Assembly: GCF_002192455.1 (NCBI RefSeq)
Contig: NZ_CP021744.1
Location: 3,936,001-4,000,000 of the forward strand
Direction of reading: 5' to 3'
Length of the DNA stretch: 64,000 nucleotides
DNA from: Streptomyces albireticuli
GTDB lineage: Bacteria; Actinomycetota; Actinomycetes; Streptomycetales; Streptomycetaceae
The position numbers and the translations under genes are program-made. Numbering within the stretch: the stretch's first letter is position 1; each line of letters opens with the position of its first letter. Of the stretch, positions 19,095 to 27,005 are shown piece by piece. The notes beneath the pieces were generated by a model, which saw only the letters and a program-made list of their open reading frames with translations, did no database searches and was not told where the DNA came from.

Positions 19095-19967
19095 ATGAAC
19101 GACCAGGCCGTCGGCTGCTACCGGCATCCGGACCGGGAGACGGGCATCCGCTGCACCCGCTGCGACCGCCCGATCTGTCCGGACTGCATGGTCAGCGCCT
19201 CCGTCGGATTCCAGTGCCCGGACTGCGTGAGCGGCCGTACGGACGCCGGTGGCGCGGGTCACGGGGCCGGGCAGGCCGTCCCCGTGCGGGACACCACGCC
19301 CCGCACGATCGCGGGCGCCGCCCATTCGGCCGACCCGCGGCTGGTGACCAAGGTCCTCCTGGGGCTGAACGTCGCCCTGTGGATCGCCGTGATGTCCGTG
19401 GGCGACGAGCTCGTCTTCGACCTCGACCTCTTCACCCGGCTGGGGCCCTACGGGGTGGCGGAAGGCGAGTGGTACCGCCTTCTGACCTCGACGTTCCTGC
19501 ACCAGGCGCCGATGCACCTGGCGTTCAACATGCTCTCGCTCTGGTGGCTCGGGCCACCGCTGGAGGCGGCGCTCGGCCGGGCCCGCTTCCTCGCGCTCTA
19601 TCTGCTGTCCGGCCTCGGCGGCAGCGCGCTGACCTATCTGGTCACCGGCCCCTACGAGCCCTCGCTCGGCGCGTCCGGTGCGATCTTCGGTCTGCTGGGC
19701 GCGACGGCGGTGCTGATGCGGCGCCTCAACTACGACATGCGCCCCGTGATCGCGCTGCTCGTGCTCAACCTGATCTTCACCTTCACCTGGCACAACATCG
19801 CCTGGCAGGCGCACATCGGCGGCCTGGTGCTGGGCACCGCGGTGGCGTACGGCCTGGTGCACGCCCCCCGGGAGAAGCGCGTGCTGGTGCAGCGGATCAC
19901 CTGTGGGGCCGCGCTGCTGGTGGTGGTCGTCGCCGTGGTCGCGCGGACGCTTCAGCTCGGGGTCTGA
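19095..19967 (+). CDS. Rhomboid-family intramembrane serine protease with N-terminal B-box-like zinc finger
   Basis: 290 residues. The N-terminus has a Cys/His zinc-binding module (CYRHPDRETGIRCTRCDRPI, then CPDCM and CPDC) at about 7-46. Six hydrophobic helices follow, with the rhomboid catalytic dyad: Ser194 in GASGAIFG and His240 in AHIGG. HQAPMHLAFNMLSLWWLG near 140 is the conserved oxyanion-hole helix. It cleaves transmembrane substrates; the substrates here are unknown. ATG 19095 was chosen because it places the zinc finger at the N-terminus and follows AGGGGAACGC; the open frame begins 60 bp earlier. Confidence 0.92.
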   Translation: MNDQAVGCYRHPDRETGIRCTRCDRPICPDCMVSASVGFQCPDCVSGRTDAGGAGHGAGQAVPVRDTTPRTIAGAAHSADPRLVTKVLLGLNVALWIAVMSVGDELVFDLDLFTRLGPYGVAEGEWYRLLTSTFLHQAPMHLAFNMLSLWWLGPPLEAALGRARFLALYLLSGLGGSALTYLVTGPYEPSLGASGAIFGLLGATAVLMRRLNYDMRPVIALLVLNLIFTFTWHNIAWQAHIGGLVLGTAVAYGLVHAPREKRVLVQRITCGAALLVVVVAVVARTLQLGV

Positions 19968-20299
19968 GCGGGTGTCGGGGACCCGTCGCGCAAGTCCTCC
20001 GGGGAGCTTTCCGGGGAGTTATCCACACCCTCGTCCACAGTGGGGAAAAACTCAGAAGATCTGTGGATAACTTCCCCGGCGTTGACGCCGGTGTGACTGA
20101 TCACAAGCGCTGCGTATCCACCGCCGCAGCGCCGCTTCCAGCGGAAACGTAGCTCTGTGCGAGGGTGGACAGCTGTTCCCCACGGCATGCACAAGATTCT
20201 GTACGCGCTGTGGACAACCGGCGTGGACAACCCCTGGGGACAACGTCCCCGGCGGCCTGGAGGGCGGTGGCGGAAGGCCGCCGCCGCCCTACGGAGGTG
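19968..20299. other. Rhomboid-crgA intergenic region
   Basis: This 332-bp gap lies between two convergent genes, so it does not need to carry a promoter, yet it is dense in DnaA-box sequences (described separately). No open frame with recognisable similarity was found. Confidence 0.7.
20019..20243. promoter_or_regulatory. DnaA-box cluster outside oriC
   Basis: Boxes are TTATCCACA (20019-20027), TCGTCCACA (20031-20039), TGTGGATAA (20062-20070), TGTGGACAA (20209-20217), CGTGGACAA (20222-20230) and a weaker TGGGGACAA (20235-20243). Three match TTGTCCACA or TTATCCACA exactly, better than most boxes in oriC. Clusters of boxes outside oriC that titrate DnaA have been described in Streptomyces; this one is about 15 kb from oriC. 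Confidence 0.75.
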
Positions 20300-20557
20300 C
20301 TACTTCCACTGGGTGGAGACCACGAACCCCGCCGCGATGAAGCCGAAGCCGACCACGATGTTCCAGTTGTGCAGGGACTCCACGGGCATGTCGCCACTGG
20401 TCACATAGAAGATGACGATCCAGGCCAGCCCGATGAGGAACATCGCCAGCATCAGCGGCGCCACCCAGCGGCGTCCGCTGTTCAGCTTGATGCTCTGCTG
20501 CTGCTTCGCCGGCGGCGGCGTGAAGTCGTCCTTCTTGCGGATCCGTGACTTCGGCAC
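20300..20557 (-). CDS. crgA: Cell division protein CrgA
   Basis: 85-residue inner-membrane protein that affects FtsZ ring timing and septation in Streptomyces and recruits division proteins in mycobacteria. It starts MPKSRIRKKDDFTPPPAKQQ and has two transmembrane helices (WVAPLMLAMFLIGLAWIVIF and NWNIVVGFGFIAAGFVVS) separated by the short loop YVTSGDMPVESL. The N-terminal basic motif and the two-helix layout match the family over its full length. The start codon is GTG. It is divergent from the DUF881 gene, with 144 bp between them for both promoters. Confidence 0.95.
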   Translation of the reverse strand: MPKSRIRKKDDFTPPPAKQQQSIKLNSGRRWVAPLMLAMFLIGLAWIVIFYVTSGDMPVESLHNWNIVVGFGFIAAGFVVSTQWK

Positions 20558-20701
20558 GAGGAACTCTCCTGTCGATGCGCTGCGTGACCGCGCTGGGGAT
20601 ACAAAGGGCTGACCGCCGAGTCGGCGAGCGACGGGACGCCACCTTCCCTCGGGCGTCCGTTAGCGTAGTGCTTCCGCGGCGTCGGAGAGGATAAGGGTAC
20701 G

Positions 20702-21466
20702 TTGAGCAATTCTGCGGACTCCACCAGCACGCCTTCCCGGCGATTCCGGCCGGTCCGGCTGCTGACCGGCGGGGTCTTCGCACTGGCCGGCCTCATCTTC
20801 TGGATGAGCTTCAACACCGCCCACGGCACCAACATCCGCACCGACGACTCCATGCTCCGGCTCTCCGACCTCATCCAGGAACGCAGCCGCAAGAACGCCG
20901 CCCTGGACGAGAGCGCCGGCGCCGTCCGCTCCGAGGTCGACGCCCTCGCCCGGCGCGACAGCGGCAACACCGCCGCCCAGGACCGCGAGCTCGCCGCCCT
21001 GGAGAACGGCGCCGGCACCCGCGAGCTCAAGGGCACGGCCCTGACCGTCACCCTCACCGACGCCCCGCCCAACGCCACCCCCCGGATCCCCGGCGTCCCC
21101 GACCCCCAGCCGAACGACCTGGTCATCCATCAGCAGGACCTCCAGGCCGTCGTGAACGCCCTGTGGCAGGGCGGCGCCAAGGGCATCCAGGTCATGGACC
21201 AGCGGCTGATCTCCACCAGCGCGGTCCGCTGCGTCGGCAACACCCTCATCCTCCAGGGCCGCGTCTACTCCCCGCCGTACAAGGTGACCGCCGTCGGCGA
21301 CCGCGGCGCCCTCCGCAAGGCCCTGGACACCTCCCCCGCGATCCAGAACTACCTCCAGTACGTCACCGCCTACGGACTCGGCTGGAAAGTCGACCAGCAC
21401 GACGCGGTGACTCTTCCCGGTTACTCGGGCACAGTGGATCTCCACTACGCGAAGCCCACGGGGTAA
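20702..21466 (+). CDS. DUF881 family membrane-anchored protein
   Basis: 254-residue protein with one N-terminal membrane helix (LLTGGVFALAGLIFWMSFNT). A coiled-coil segment rich in Arg/Asp/Ala (about 55-105) follows, then the extracytoplasmic DUF881 domain with PNDLVIHQQDLQAVVNALWQ (140-159) and GGAKGIQVMDQRLISTSAVR. Members are found beside division and sortase genes in Gram-positives; the biochemical role is unknown. TTG 20702 is the only start before the conserved part. A sortase gene follows 18 bp later, so they probably share an operon. Confidence 0.85.
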   Translation: MSNSADSTSTPSRRFRPVRLLTGGVFALAGLIFWMSFNTAHGTNIRTDDSMLRLSDLIQERSRKNAALDESAGAVRSEVDALARRDSGNTAAQDRELAALENGAGTRELKGTALTVTLTDAPPNATPRIPGVPDPQPNDLVIHQQDLQAVVNALWQGGAKGIQVMDQRLISTSAVRCVGNTLILQGRVYSPPYKVTAVGDRGALRKALDTSPAIQNYLQYVTAYGLGWKVDQHDAVTLPGYSGTVDLHYAKPTG

Positions 21467-21484
21467 CCGAGGAGGGGAGCGCCG

Positions 21485-22264
21485 GTGCGTGCGCGACTCG
21501 TCGTCCGGACACTCAGCGAACTCTGCGTCACCGCCGGCACCCTGATCGTCCTCCTGGTGGTCTACGTCCTGTACTGGACCGGCGTCCGGGCGGACCACGC
21601 CATGGACGGCGCGATCGACCGCCTCCAGGACCAGTGGTCCGCCGGACCCGTGGAACGGCCGCGGCCCCCGGCCACCGGGGATGCCGCCGACGGGAGCACG
21701 CCCCCGGCACGCGGCGGCGGGGAACGCGCCGCGGCCCCGCCCGCGCGGGGCGGCGACCGGGCCCGCGGCACCGGGGCCGCCCCCGGCGGCTACCGCGACG
21801 GCCGCGCCTTCGCCGTCATGTACATCCCCCGCTTCGGCTCCGGCTGGGCCAAGCCCGTCCTCCAGGGCACCGGTACCGAGGTGCTCAAGAAGGGCCTCGG
21901 GCACTACGACCGCACCGCACCCCTCGGCGCCGTGGGGAACTTCGCCGTCGCGGGCCACCGCCGCACCTACGGCGACCCCTTCAAGGACGTCCCCGAGCTG
22001 CGCCCCGGCGACGCCGTCGTCCTGACCGACGGCACCACCTGGTACACCTATCGCGTCGACCGCGCGCCCTACCGGACCCGGCCCGAGGACATCGGCGTCA
22101 TCGACCCCGTACCGGCCGCCTCCGGCTTCCGCGGGCCCGGCCGCTATCTGACCCTGACCACCTGCGAGCCCGAGTGGGGGCACAGCCACCGGCTGATCGT
22201 CTGGGCCCGCCTGGACGGCACCCGCCCGGTCTCCGACGGCAGGCCCGGGGCTTTGTCCGGCTGA
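21485..22264 (+). CDS. Class E sortase (first of three)
   Basis: 259-residue membrane-anchored transpeptidase. Class E sortases attach LAxTG-type proteins to peptidoglycan in Streptomyces. The N-terminal helix (LCVTAGTLIVLLVVYVLYWT) is followed by a 60-residue low-complexity stalk and the sortase domain. Catalytic residues are His158 (AGHRRTYG), Cys227 (TLTTCEPEW) and Arg236 (HRLIVWA). The start follows GAGGAGGGGAG. It is part of a run with DUF881, a small membrane protein, an amidotransferase and two more class E sortases. Confidence 0.92.
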   Translation: MRARLVVRTLSELCVTAGTLIVLLVVYVLYWTGVRADHAMDGAIDRLQDQWSAGPVERPRPPATGDAADGSTPPARGGGERAAAPPARGGDRARGTGAAPGGYRDGRAFAVMYIPRFGSGWAKPVLQGTGTEVLKKGLGHYDRTAPLGAVGNFAVAGHRRTYGDPFKDVPELRPGDAVVLTDGTTWYTYRVDRAPYRTRPEDIGVIDPVPAASGFRGPGRYLTLTTCEPEWGHSHRLIVWARLDGTRPVSDGRPGALSG

Positions 22265-22332
22265 CCCCCGCCGCCGGTGTCGGCCCCTTACTCTGGTGCT
22301 GCAATTCAACGTCATCGGCAAATGGGGACAGC

Positions 22333-22509
22333 ATGTACGGCTGGATCTGGCGGCATCTGCCGGGCAACGCGTGGGTGCGGGCGCTGATCTCGCTGGTGCT
22401 CGTACTGGCGATCGTCTACGCCCTCTTCCAGTACGTCTTCCCCTGGGCGGAACCGCTGCTGCCGTTCAACGACGTCACGGTCGACAACGGAATGGCGGTC
22501 AGTCGGTGA
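22333..22509 (+). CDS. Small single-helix membrane protein
   Basis: 58-residue protein, MYGWIWRHLPGNAWVRALIS followed by LVLVLAIVYALFQYVFPWAE. It has one transmembrane helix and the sequence PWAEPLLPFNDVTV at the C-terminus. It overlaps the GTG of the next gene (GTGA) and so is translationally coupled to the amidotransferase. I recognise it only as a conserved actinobacterial small protein at this place; its function is unknown. Confidence 0.75.
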   Translation: MYGWIWRHLPGNAWVRALISLVLVLAIVYALFQYVFPWAEPLLPFNDVTVDNGMAVSR

Positions 22510-23144
22510 GCGCGCGCATCCTCGTCGTGGACAACTACGACAGCTTCGTCTTCAACCTCGTCCAATACCTCTACCAGCTGGGCGCCGAGTGCGAGGTGCT
22601 GCGCAACGACGAGGTGGAGCTCTCGCACGCCCAGGACGGCTTCGACGGCGTGCTGCTGTCGCCCGGCCCGGGCGCGCCCGAGCAGGCGGGCGTCTGCATC
22701 GACATGGTCCGGCACTGCGCCGGCACCGGGGTGCCCGTCTTCGGCGTCTGCCTGGGCATGCAGTCGATGGCCGTCGCCTACGGCGGCGTCGTCGGCCGGG
22801 CCCCCGAGCTGCTGCACGGCAAGACCTCGCTGGTGACGCACGAGAGCAAGGGCGTCTTCCACGGCCTGCCCTCGCCCTTCACCGCCACCCGCTACCACTC
22901 GCTCGCGGTCGAGCGCGAGCACTGGCCCGACGAGCTGGAGATCACCGCCTGGACCGACTCCGGCATCGCGATGGGCCTGCGCCACCGCGACCTGCCCGTC
23001 GAGGGCGTGCAGTTCCACCCCGAGTCGGTGCTCACCGAGTGGGGCCACCGGATGCTCGCCAACTGGCTGGTGACCTGCGGTGACGCCGGGGCCGTGGAGC
23101 GATCGGCGGGGCTCGCACCGGTGGTGGGCAAGGCCGGGGCGTGA
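22506..23144 (+). CDS. pabA: Anthranilate/aminodeoxychorismate synthase component II (glutamine amidotransferase)
   Basis: Class I glutamine amidotransferase, which supplies ammonia for p-aminobenzoate or anthranilate synthesis. The 212-residue product starts VSARILVVDNYDSFVFNLVQ, has the nucleophile Cys82 in GVCLGMQ, the oxyanion segment LLSPGPGAPEQAG near 57-69, and His171/Glu173 in VQFHPESV. The C-terminal 20 residues are extra. The synthase component I partner is not in the window, so pabA versus trpG cannot be decided; pabA is the usual label at this place in Streptomyces. It overlaps both neighbours by four bases. Confidence 0.87.
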   Translation: MSARILVVDNYDSFVFNLVQYLYQLGAECEVLRNDEVELSHAQDGFDGVLLSPGPGAPEQAGVCIDMVRHCAGTGVPVFGVCLGMQSMAVAYGGVVGRAPELLHGKTSLVTHESKGVFHGLPSPFTATRYHSLAVEREHWPDELEITAWTDSGIAMGLRHRDLPVEGVQFHPESVLTEWGHRMLANWLVTCGDAGAVERSAGLAPVVGKAGA

Positions 23145-23983
23145 CCACCGGCCCGCGCGTCGTGTCGCAGCCCCTGCCGCCCGAGGACCGGGCGACGATG
23201 GTGCTGCGCAGGGTGCCGGGAGAGGCCACCGCGGCCGCTCCCGCGCCCGTACGGACGGGTGGGCGGGCGGCACGCCGCAAGGCGGCCCGGCAGGCCCGCA
23301 GGGGCAGCCTGGGCGTCCTCCTGTGCCGGCTGGTCGGCGAGCTGTTCATCACCCTGGGCGCGGTGATGCTGCTCTTCGTCGCCTACCAGCTGTGGTGGAC
23401 CAATGTGATCGCCCATCAGCAGGCCGGCGGCGCCGCGAAGGACCTGCGGAAGACCTGGGAGAAGGGCGCGGGCGAGGACCGGGACGCGGGCGCCTTCTCC
23501 CCGGGCGAGGGCTTCGCGATCCTCTACATCCCGTCGCTCGACGTGAAGGCGCCGATCGCCGAGGGCATCGGCAAGCAGAAGGTCCTGGACCGCGGCATGG
23601 TCGGCCACTACGCCGAGGGCCCGCTGCGCACGGCGATGCCCTGGGACGAGCGAGGCAACTTCGCGCTGGCCGGCCACCGCAACACCCACGGGGAGCCGTT
23701 CCGCTACGTCAACCGGCTGAAGCCCGGTGACAAGATCGTGGTGGAGACCCGCAGCGCCTTCTACACCTATGAGATGACCACCCGTCTGGAACAGACGCCT
23801 CCGGCGAATGTCACGGTCATCCGGCCCGTCCCGGCGGGATCCGGCTTCACCCGGCCCGGCCGCTACATCACGCTCACCACCTGCACTCCGGAATTCACCA
23901 GTACGTATCGTCTGATCGTCTGGGGCAAGATGGTCGACGAGCGCCCCCGGAGCAAGGGCAAGCCGGACGCTCTCGTCGGATGA
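23141..23983 (+). CDS. Class E sortase (second of three)
   Basis: 280-residue sortase. A basic, Ala/Arg-rich cytoplasmic N-terminus (about 1-65) precedes the membrane helix LVGELFITLGAVMLLFVAYQ. Sortase domain residues are His179 (LAGHRNTHGEPF), Cys248 (TLTTCTPEF) and Arg257 (TYRLIVWGK). Its GTG overlaps the stop of the amidotransferase gene. It resembles the third sortase (MLLFVAYQLWWTNV versus MALFVVYSLWWTNV) more than the first, which suggests a local duplication. It probably corresponds to one of the SrtE1/SrtE2 pair of S. coelicolor. Confidence 0.93.
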   Translation: MTTGPRVVSQPLPPEDRATMVLRRVPGEATAAAPAPVRTGGRAARRKAARQARRGSLGVLLCRLVGELFITLGAVMLLFVAYQLWWTNVIAHQQAGGAAKDLRKTWEKGAGEDRDAGAFSPGEGFAILYIPSLDVKAPIAEGIGKQKVLDRGMVGHYAEGPLRTAMPWDERGNFALAGHRNTHGEPFRYVNRLKPGDKIVVETRSAFYTYEMTTRLEQTPPANVTVIRPVPAGSGFTRPGRYITLTTCTPEFTSTYRLIVWGKMVDERPRSKGKPDALVG

Positions 23984-24023
23984 ACCACTTACCGGACAGC
24001 AGAGCGAAGCGGGGTACGACGCG

Positions 24024-24734
24024 GTGGCACGGAACGACGGCGACGAACCCCACCGGCCGGCCCCCGCGCGGGGCCGGCTCGCCGCCACCGTGGGCGTGAT
24101 CGGCGAACTGCTGATCACCGCGGGCGTGCTGATGGCCCTCTTCGTCGTCTACTCCCTGTGGTGGACGAACGTCCTCGCCGACCGCGAGGCCAAGCGCCAG
24201 AGCGGCACCGTCCGCGAGAACTGGGCGAAGAAGGGGCCGGGTGCCCTGGACACCAAGGACGGCATCGGCTTCCTGCACGTCCCGGCCATGCGGAACGGCG
24301 AGGTCCTGGTCAAGGGCGGCACCGGGAGCGACGTCCTCAACGAGGGTGTCGCCGGCTTCTACCGCTCCCCGGTGAAGGCCGCGATGCCCTGGGACAAGCA
24401 GGGAAATTTCACCCTGGCGGCCCACCGGGACGGCCACGGCGCCAAGTTCCACAACATCGACAAGATCAAGAACGGTGACACGGTCGTCTTCGAGACCCGG
24501 GACGTCTGGTACGTCTACAAGGTCTACGCGGAGCTCAAGCAGACCTCGAAGTACAACGTCGACGTCATCGACCCCGTCCCCAAGGAGTCCGGGAGGACCC
24601 GGCCGGGCCGCTATCTGACCCTCACGACCTGCACGCCGGTCTACACCTCCGACTACCGCTACATCGTGTGGGCGGAGCTGGAGCGCACGGAGAAGGTCGA
24701 CAGCGAGCGCACCAAGCCCGCGGAACTGCGCTAG
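24024..24734 (+). CDS. Class E sortase (third of three)
   Basis: 236-residue sortase with a short cytoplasmic N-terminus and a membrane helix (IGELLITAGVLMALFVVYSL) at about 30-50. Catalytic residues are His134 (AAHRDGHG), Cys203 (TLTTCTPVY) and Arg in DYRYIVWAE. The active-site His motif reads AAHRDGHG rather than AGHRN, a small deviation from its neighbour. GTG 24024 follows GCGAAGCGGGG. A strong terminator separates it from the convergent pknB. It is probably the other member of the S. coelicolor-like SrtE1/SrtE2 pair. Confidence 0.93.
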   Translation: MARNDGDEPHRPAPARGRLAATVGVIGELLITAGVLMALFVVYSLWWTNVLADREAKRQSGTVRENWAKKGPGALDTKDGIGFLHVPAMRNGEVLVKGGTGSDVLNEGVAGFYRSPVKAAMPWDKQGNFTLAAHRDGHGAKFHNIDKIKNGDTVVFETRDVWYVYKVYAELKQTSKYNVDVIDPVPKESGRTRPGRYLTLTTCTPVYTSDYRYIVWAELERTEKVDSERTKPAELR

Positions 24735-24749
24735 ACGGCCCGCACAGCA

Positions 24750-24784
24750 CGAGGTCCCGGCACCCAGGGGGTGCCGGGACCTCG
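24750..24784. terminator. Bidirectional terminator between sortase and pknB
   Basis: CGAGGTCCCGGCACCC pairs with GGGTGCCGGGACCTCG around a short AGG loop. It lies in the 70-bp gap between two convergent genes. Confidence 0.88.
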
Positions 24785-24804
24785 GCCGTTCCGGAGCGGG
24801 CGGG

Positions 24805-26844
24805 TCAGTGCCTGCGGCCGCCGATCCAGTTGCCGCCGAAGAGGCCGCCGTCGGTGTTGCCGCCCGGGGTGCCGGTGTCGCCGCCGCCGGGGCCGCCGAC
24901 GTCACCGCCGGTGGTGGCGGGGACACCCTGCTGCGTGAAGATGCTGATCGGGGTGTTCTTGTCGACCTGGGCGCCGGGACCCGGGTTGGTGTTGATGACC
25001 ACGGCGTTGTCGTCCTGCGCGCCGTTGATCGGGCCGATCTGGAGGCCGAGGTCGGTCAGGGCCTTCTTGGCGTCCTTCAGCTTGGTGTTGGCCGTGGCCG
25101 GCACGGTGACCTTCTGACCGGCCTTGGCCACCGTCAGCGTCACCGTGGAGTTGGGCTTGGCCGCGGTGTTGCCGTCGGGGCTCTGCCGGATGACGGTGCC
25201 CGGAGCCGAGGACGACTCCTCCTCCTGCTTCTCCACCTTGAAGCCGAGGTCCGTCAGCTGCTTCTTGGCCGCCTCGAACGGCTGGTTGACCACCGAGGGC
25301 ACCTGCTTGGTCTGCGCGGCCTCCGCGACGGTCAGGGTGACCTCGGAGCCCTTCGCGGCCTTCGAGAGACCCGCCGGGTCCTGCGAGAGCACCGTGCCGG
25401 CGGACGCCTCGTCGGTGACCTTCTGCTTCACCTTGACGACGAAGCCCTTGTCCTCCAGCACCTTGCGGGCGTTGTCGACCTGCTTCTCGGTGACGTCCGG
25501 GACCTCGATCTTCGGCGCCCCCTCGGACACCGTCACCTTGATCTCGGCGCCCCGGTCGACCTTGGAGTCGGGCTGCGGGTTCTGCTCGCAGACCTTGCCC
25601 TTGTCCTGGTCACAGGCCTTGGTGCCGCCCTTGACCACCTTCAGGTCGACGTTCTCGCCCATCTTCTGGGCGTCCGCCAGCGTCTGCCCGATCAGCCGCG
25701 GCACGGTCACGTCACCGCTCTTGCCGCTGTTGCCGAAGAGGGACTTGCCGATGAAGATCGCGCCGACCAGCACCAGGACGCCCGCGACGATCAGCAGGAT
25801 CGTCGACAGGTTGCCCTTCTTGCCGCCCCCGCCGCCGCGCCGGTGGCCGCTGCCGTCGTCGTAGCCGCCGTAACCGCCGTCGTCGTGCCGGACCGGCGGG
25901 AGCATCGACGTCTGGCCGGCCCCGTGGTCCTGCGAGCGCAGCATCGTGGTCGGCTGGTCCTCGCCGTAGCCGACCGCGCCCATGGACTGGGTCGCCGCCA
26001 CCGGCTGGCCCTCCAGGGCCGCCTCGATGTCGGCGCGCATCTCGTCCGCCGACTGGTAGCGGTAGTCCGGGTCCTTGGTCAGCGCCTTGAGGACGATCGC
26101 GTCCATCTCGGGCGTGATCTCGGGGTCGAACATGCTCGGCGGGTTGGGCTCCTCCCGCACGTGCTGGTACGCGACGGCCACCGGCGAGTCGCCCACGAAC
26201 GGCGGACGGACCGTCAGCAGCTCGTACAGCAGGCAGCCGGTGGAGTAGAGGTCCGACCGCGCGTCGACCTGCTCGCCCTTGGCCTGCTCGGGGGAGAGGT
26301 ACTGCGCGGTGCCGATGACGGCCGCCGTCTGAGTCATCGTCATGCCGGAATCACCCATCGCGCGGGCGATGCCGAAGTCCATGACCTTGACCTGGCCGGT
26401 GCGCGTCAGCATGACGTTGGCCGGCTTGATGTCACGGTGGACGATGCCGGCCCGGTGGGAGTACTCCAGCGCCTGGAGGACGCCCGTGGTCATCTCCAGC
26501 GACCGCTCCGGCAGCAGCTTGCGGCCGGAGTGCAGCAGCTCGCGCAGGGTGGACCCGTCGACGTACTCCATGACGATGTACGGGATCGAGACCCCGTCCA
26601 CGTAGTCCTCGCCGGTGTCGTACACGGCGACGATCGACGGGTGGTTCAGCGAGGCGGCGGACTGGGCCTCACGGCGGAACCGGGCCTGGAAGGACGGGTC
26701 GCGGGCGAGATCCACCCGCAGCGTCTTCACGGCGACGGTGCGACCGAGCCGGGTGTCGTGCGCGAGGTAGACCTCGGCCATGCCACCGCGGCCGAGCACC
26801 GAGCCCAGCTCGTACCGGCCGCCGAGGCGACGCGGCTCTTCCAT
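24805..26844 (-). CDS. pknB: Ser/Thr protein kinase PknB with four PASTA repeats
   Basis: Cell-wall-sensing kinase of 679 residues. Kinase domain: GRGGMAEVY at 18-26, Lys40 in VAVKTL, catalytic HRDIKPAN with Asp138, and DFG at 156-158. The activation loop ends GTAQYLSPEQ. A Gly/Asp-rich linker leads to one transmembrane helix (about 345-364), then four PASTA domains (about 372-640) that bind muropeptides, and a Gly/Thr-rich tail. ATG 26844 puts the kinase fold at the N-terminus; the open frame extends 28 codons further. It is the last gene of the fhaA-fhaB-pstP-rodA-pbpA-pknB cluster, 161 bp after pbpA. Confidence 0.95.
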   Translation of the reverse strand: MEEPRRLGGRYELGSVLGRGGMAEVYLAHDTRLGRTVAVKTLRVDLARDPSFQARFRREAQSAASLNHPSIVAVYDTGEDYVDGVSIPYIVMEYVDGSTLRELLHSGRKLLPERSLEMTTGVLQALEYSHRAGIVHRDIKPANVMLTRTGQVKVMDFGIARAMGDSGMTMTQTAAVIGTAQYLSPEQAKGEQVDARSDLYSTGCLLYELLTVRPPFVGDSPVAVAYQHVREEPNPPSMFDPEITPEMDAIVLKALTKDPDYRYQSADEMRADIEAALEGQPVAATQSMGAVGYGEDQPTTMLRSQDHGAGQTSMLPPVRHDDGGYGGYDDGSGHRRGGGGGKKGNLSTILLIVAGVLVLVGAIFIGKSLFGNSGKSGDVTVPRLIGQTLADAQKMGENVDLKVVKGGTKACDQDKGKVCEQNPQPDSKVDRGAEIKVTVSEGAPKIEVPDVTEKQVDNARKVLEDKGFVVKVKQKVTDEASAGTVLSQDPAGLSKAAKGSEVTLTVAEAAQTKQVPSVVNQPFEAAKKQLTDLGFKVEKQEEESSSAPGTVIRQSPDGNTAAKPNSTVTLTVAKAGQKVTVPATANTKLKDAKKALTDLGLQIGPINGAQDDNAVVINTNPGPGAQVDKNTPISIFTQQGVPATTGGDVGGPGGGDTGTPGGNTDGGLFGGNWIGGRRH

Positions 26845-27005
26845 AGCTCCAGCCCTTCCGTTTTCCTGACCGCACCGGCGTGGGTCCGGCGGTGTGCTGT
26901 CCGGCATACCGTACCCGGCACGCCGCACGCCTTCCGGCCGCGACGGTCACCTGATACACGACCGGTACCGTCACCTGCGGCGCACTGGTGCGGAGGTGAA
27001 CGGCG

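Noticed and set aside
20702..24734. Pilus-type sortase locus
   Set aside because: The sortases are of class E and no pilin with an LPxTG/LAxTG signal is adjacent; the cluster matches the housekeeping SrtE region of Streptomyces.
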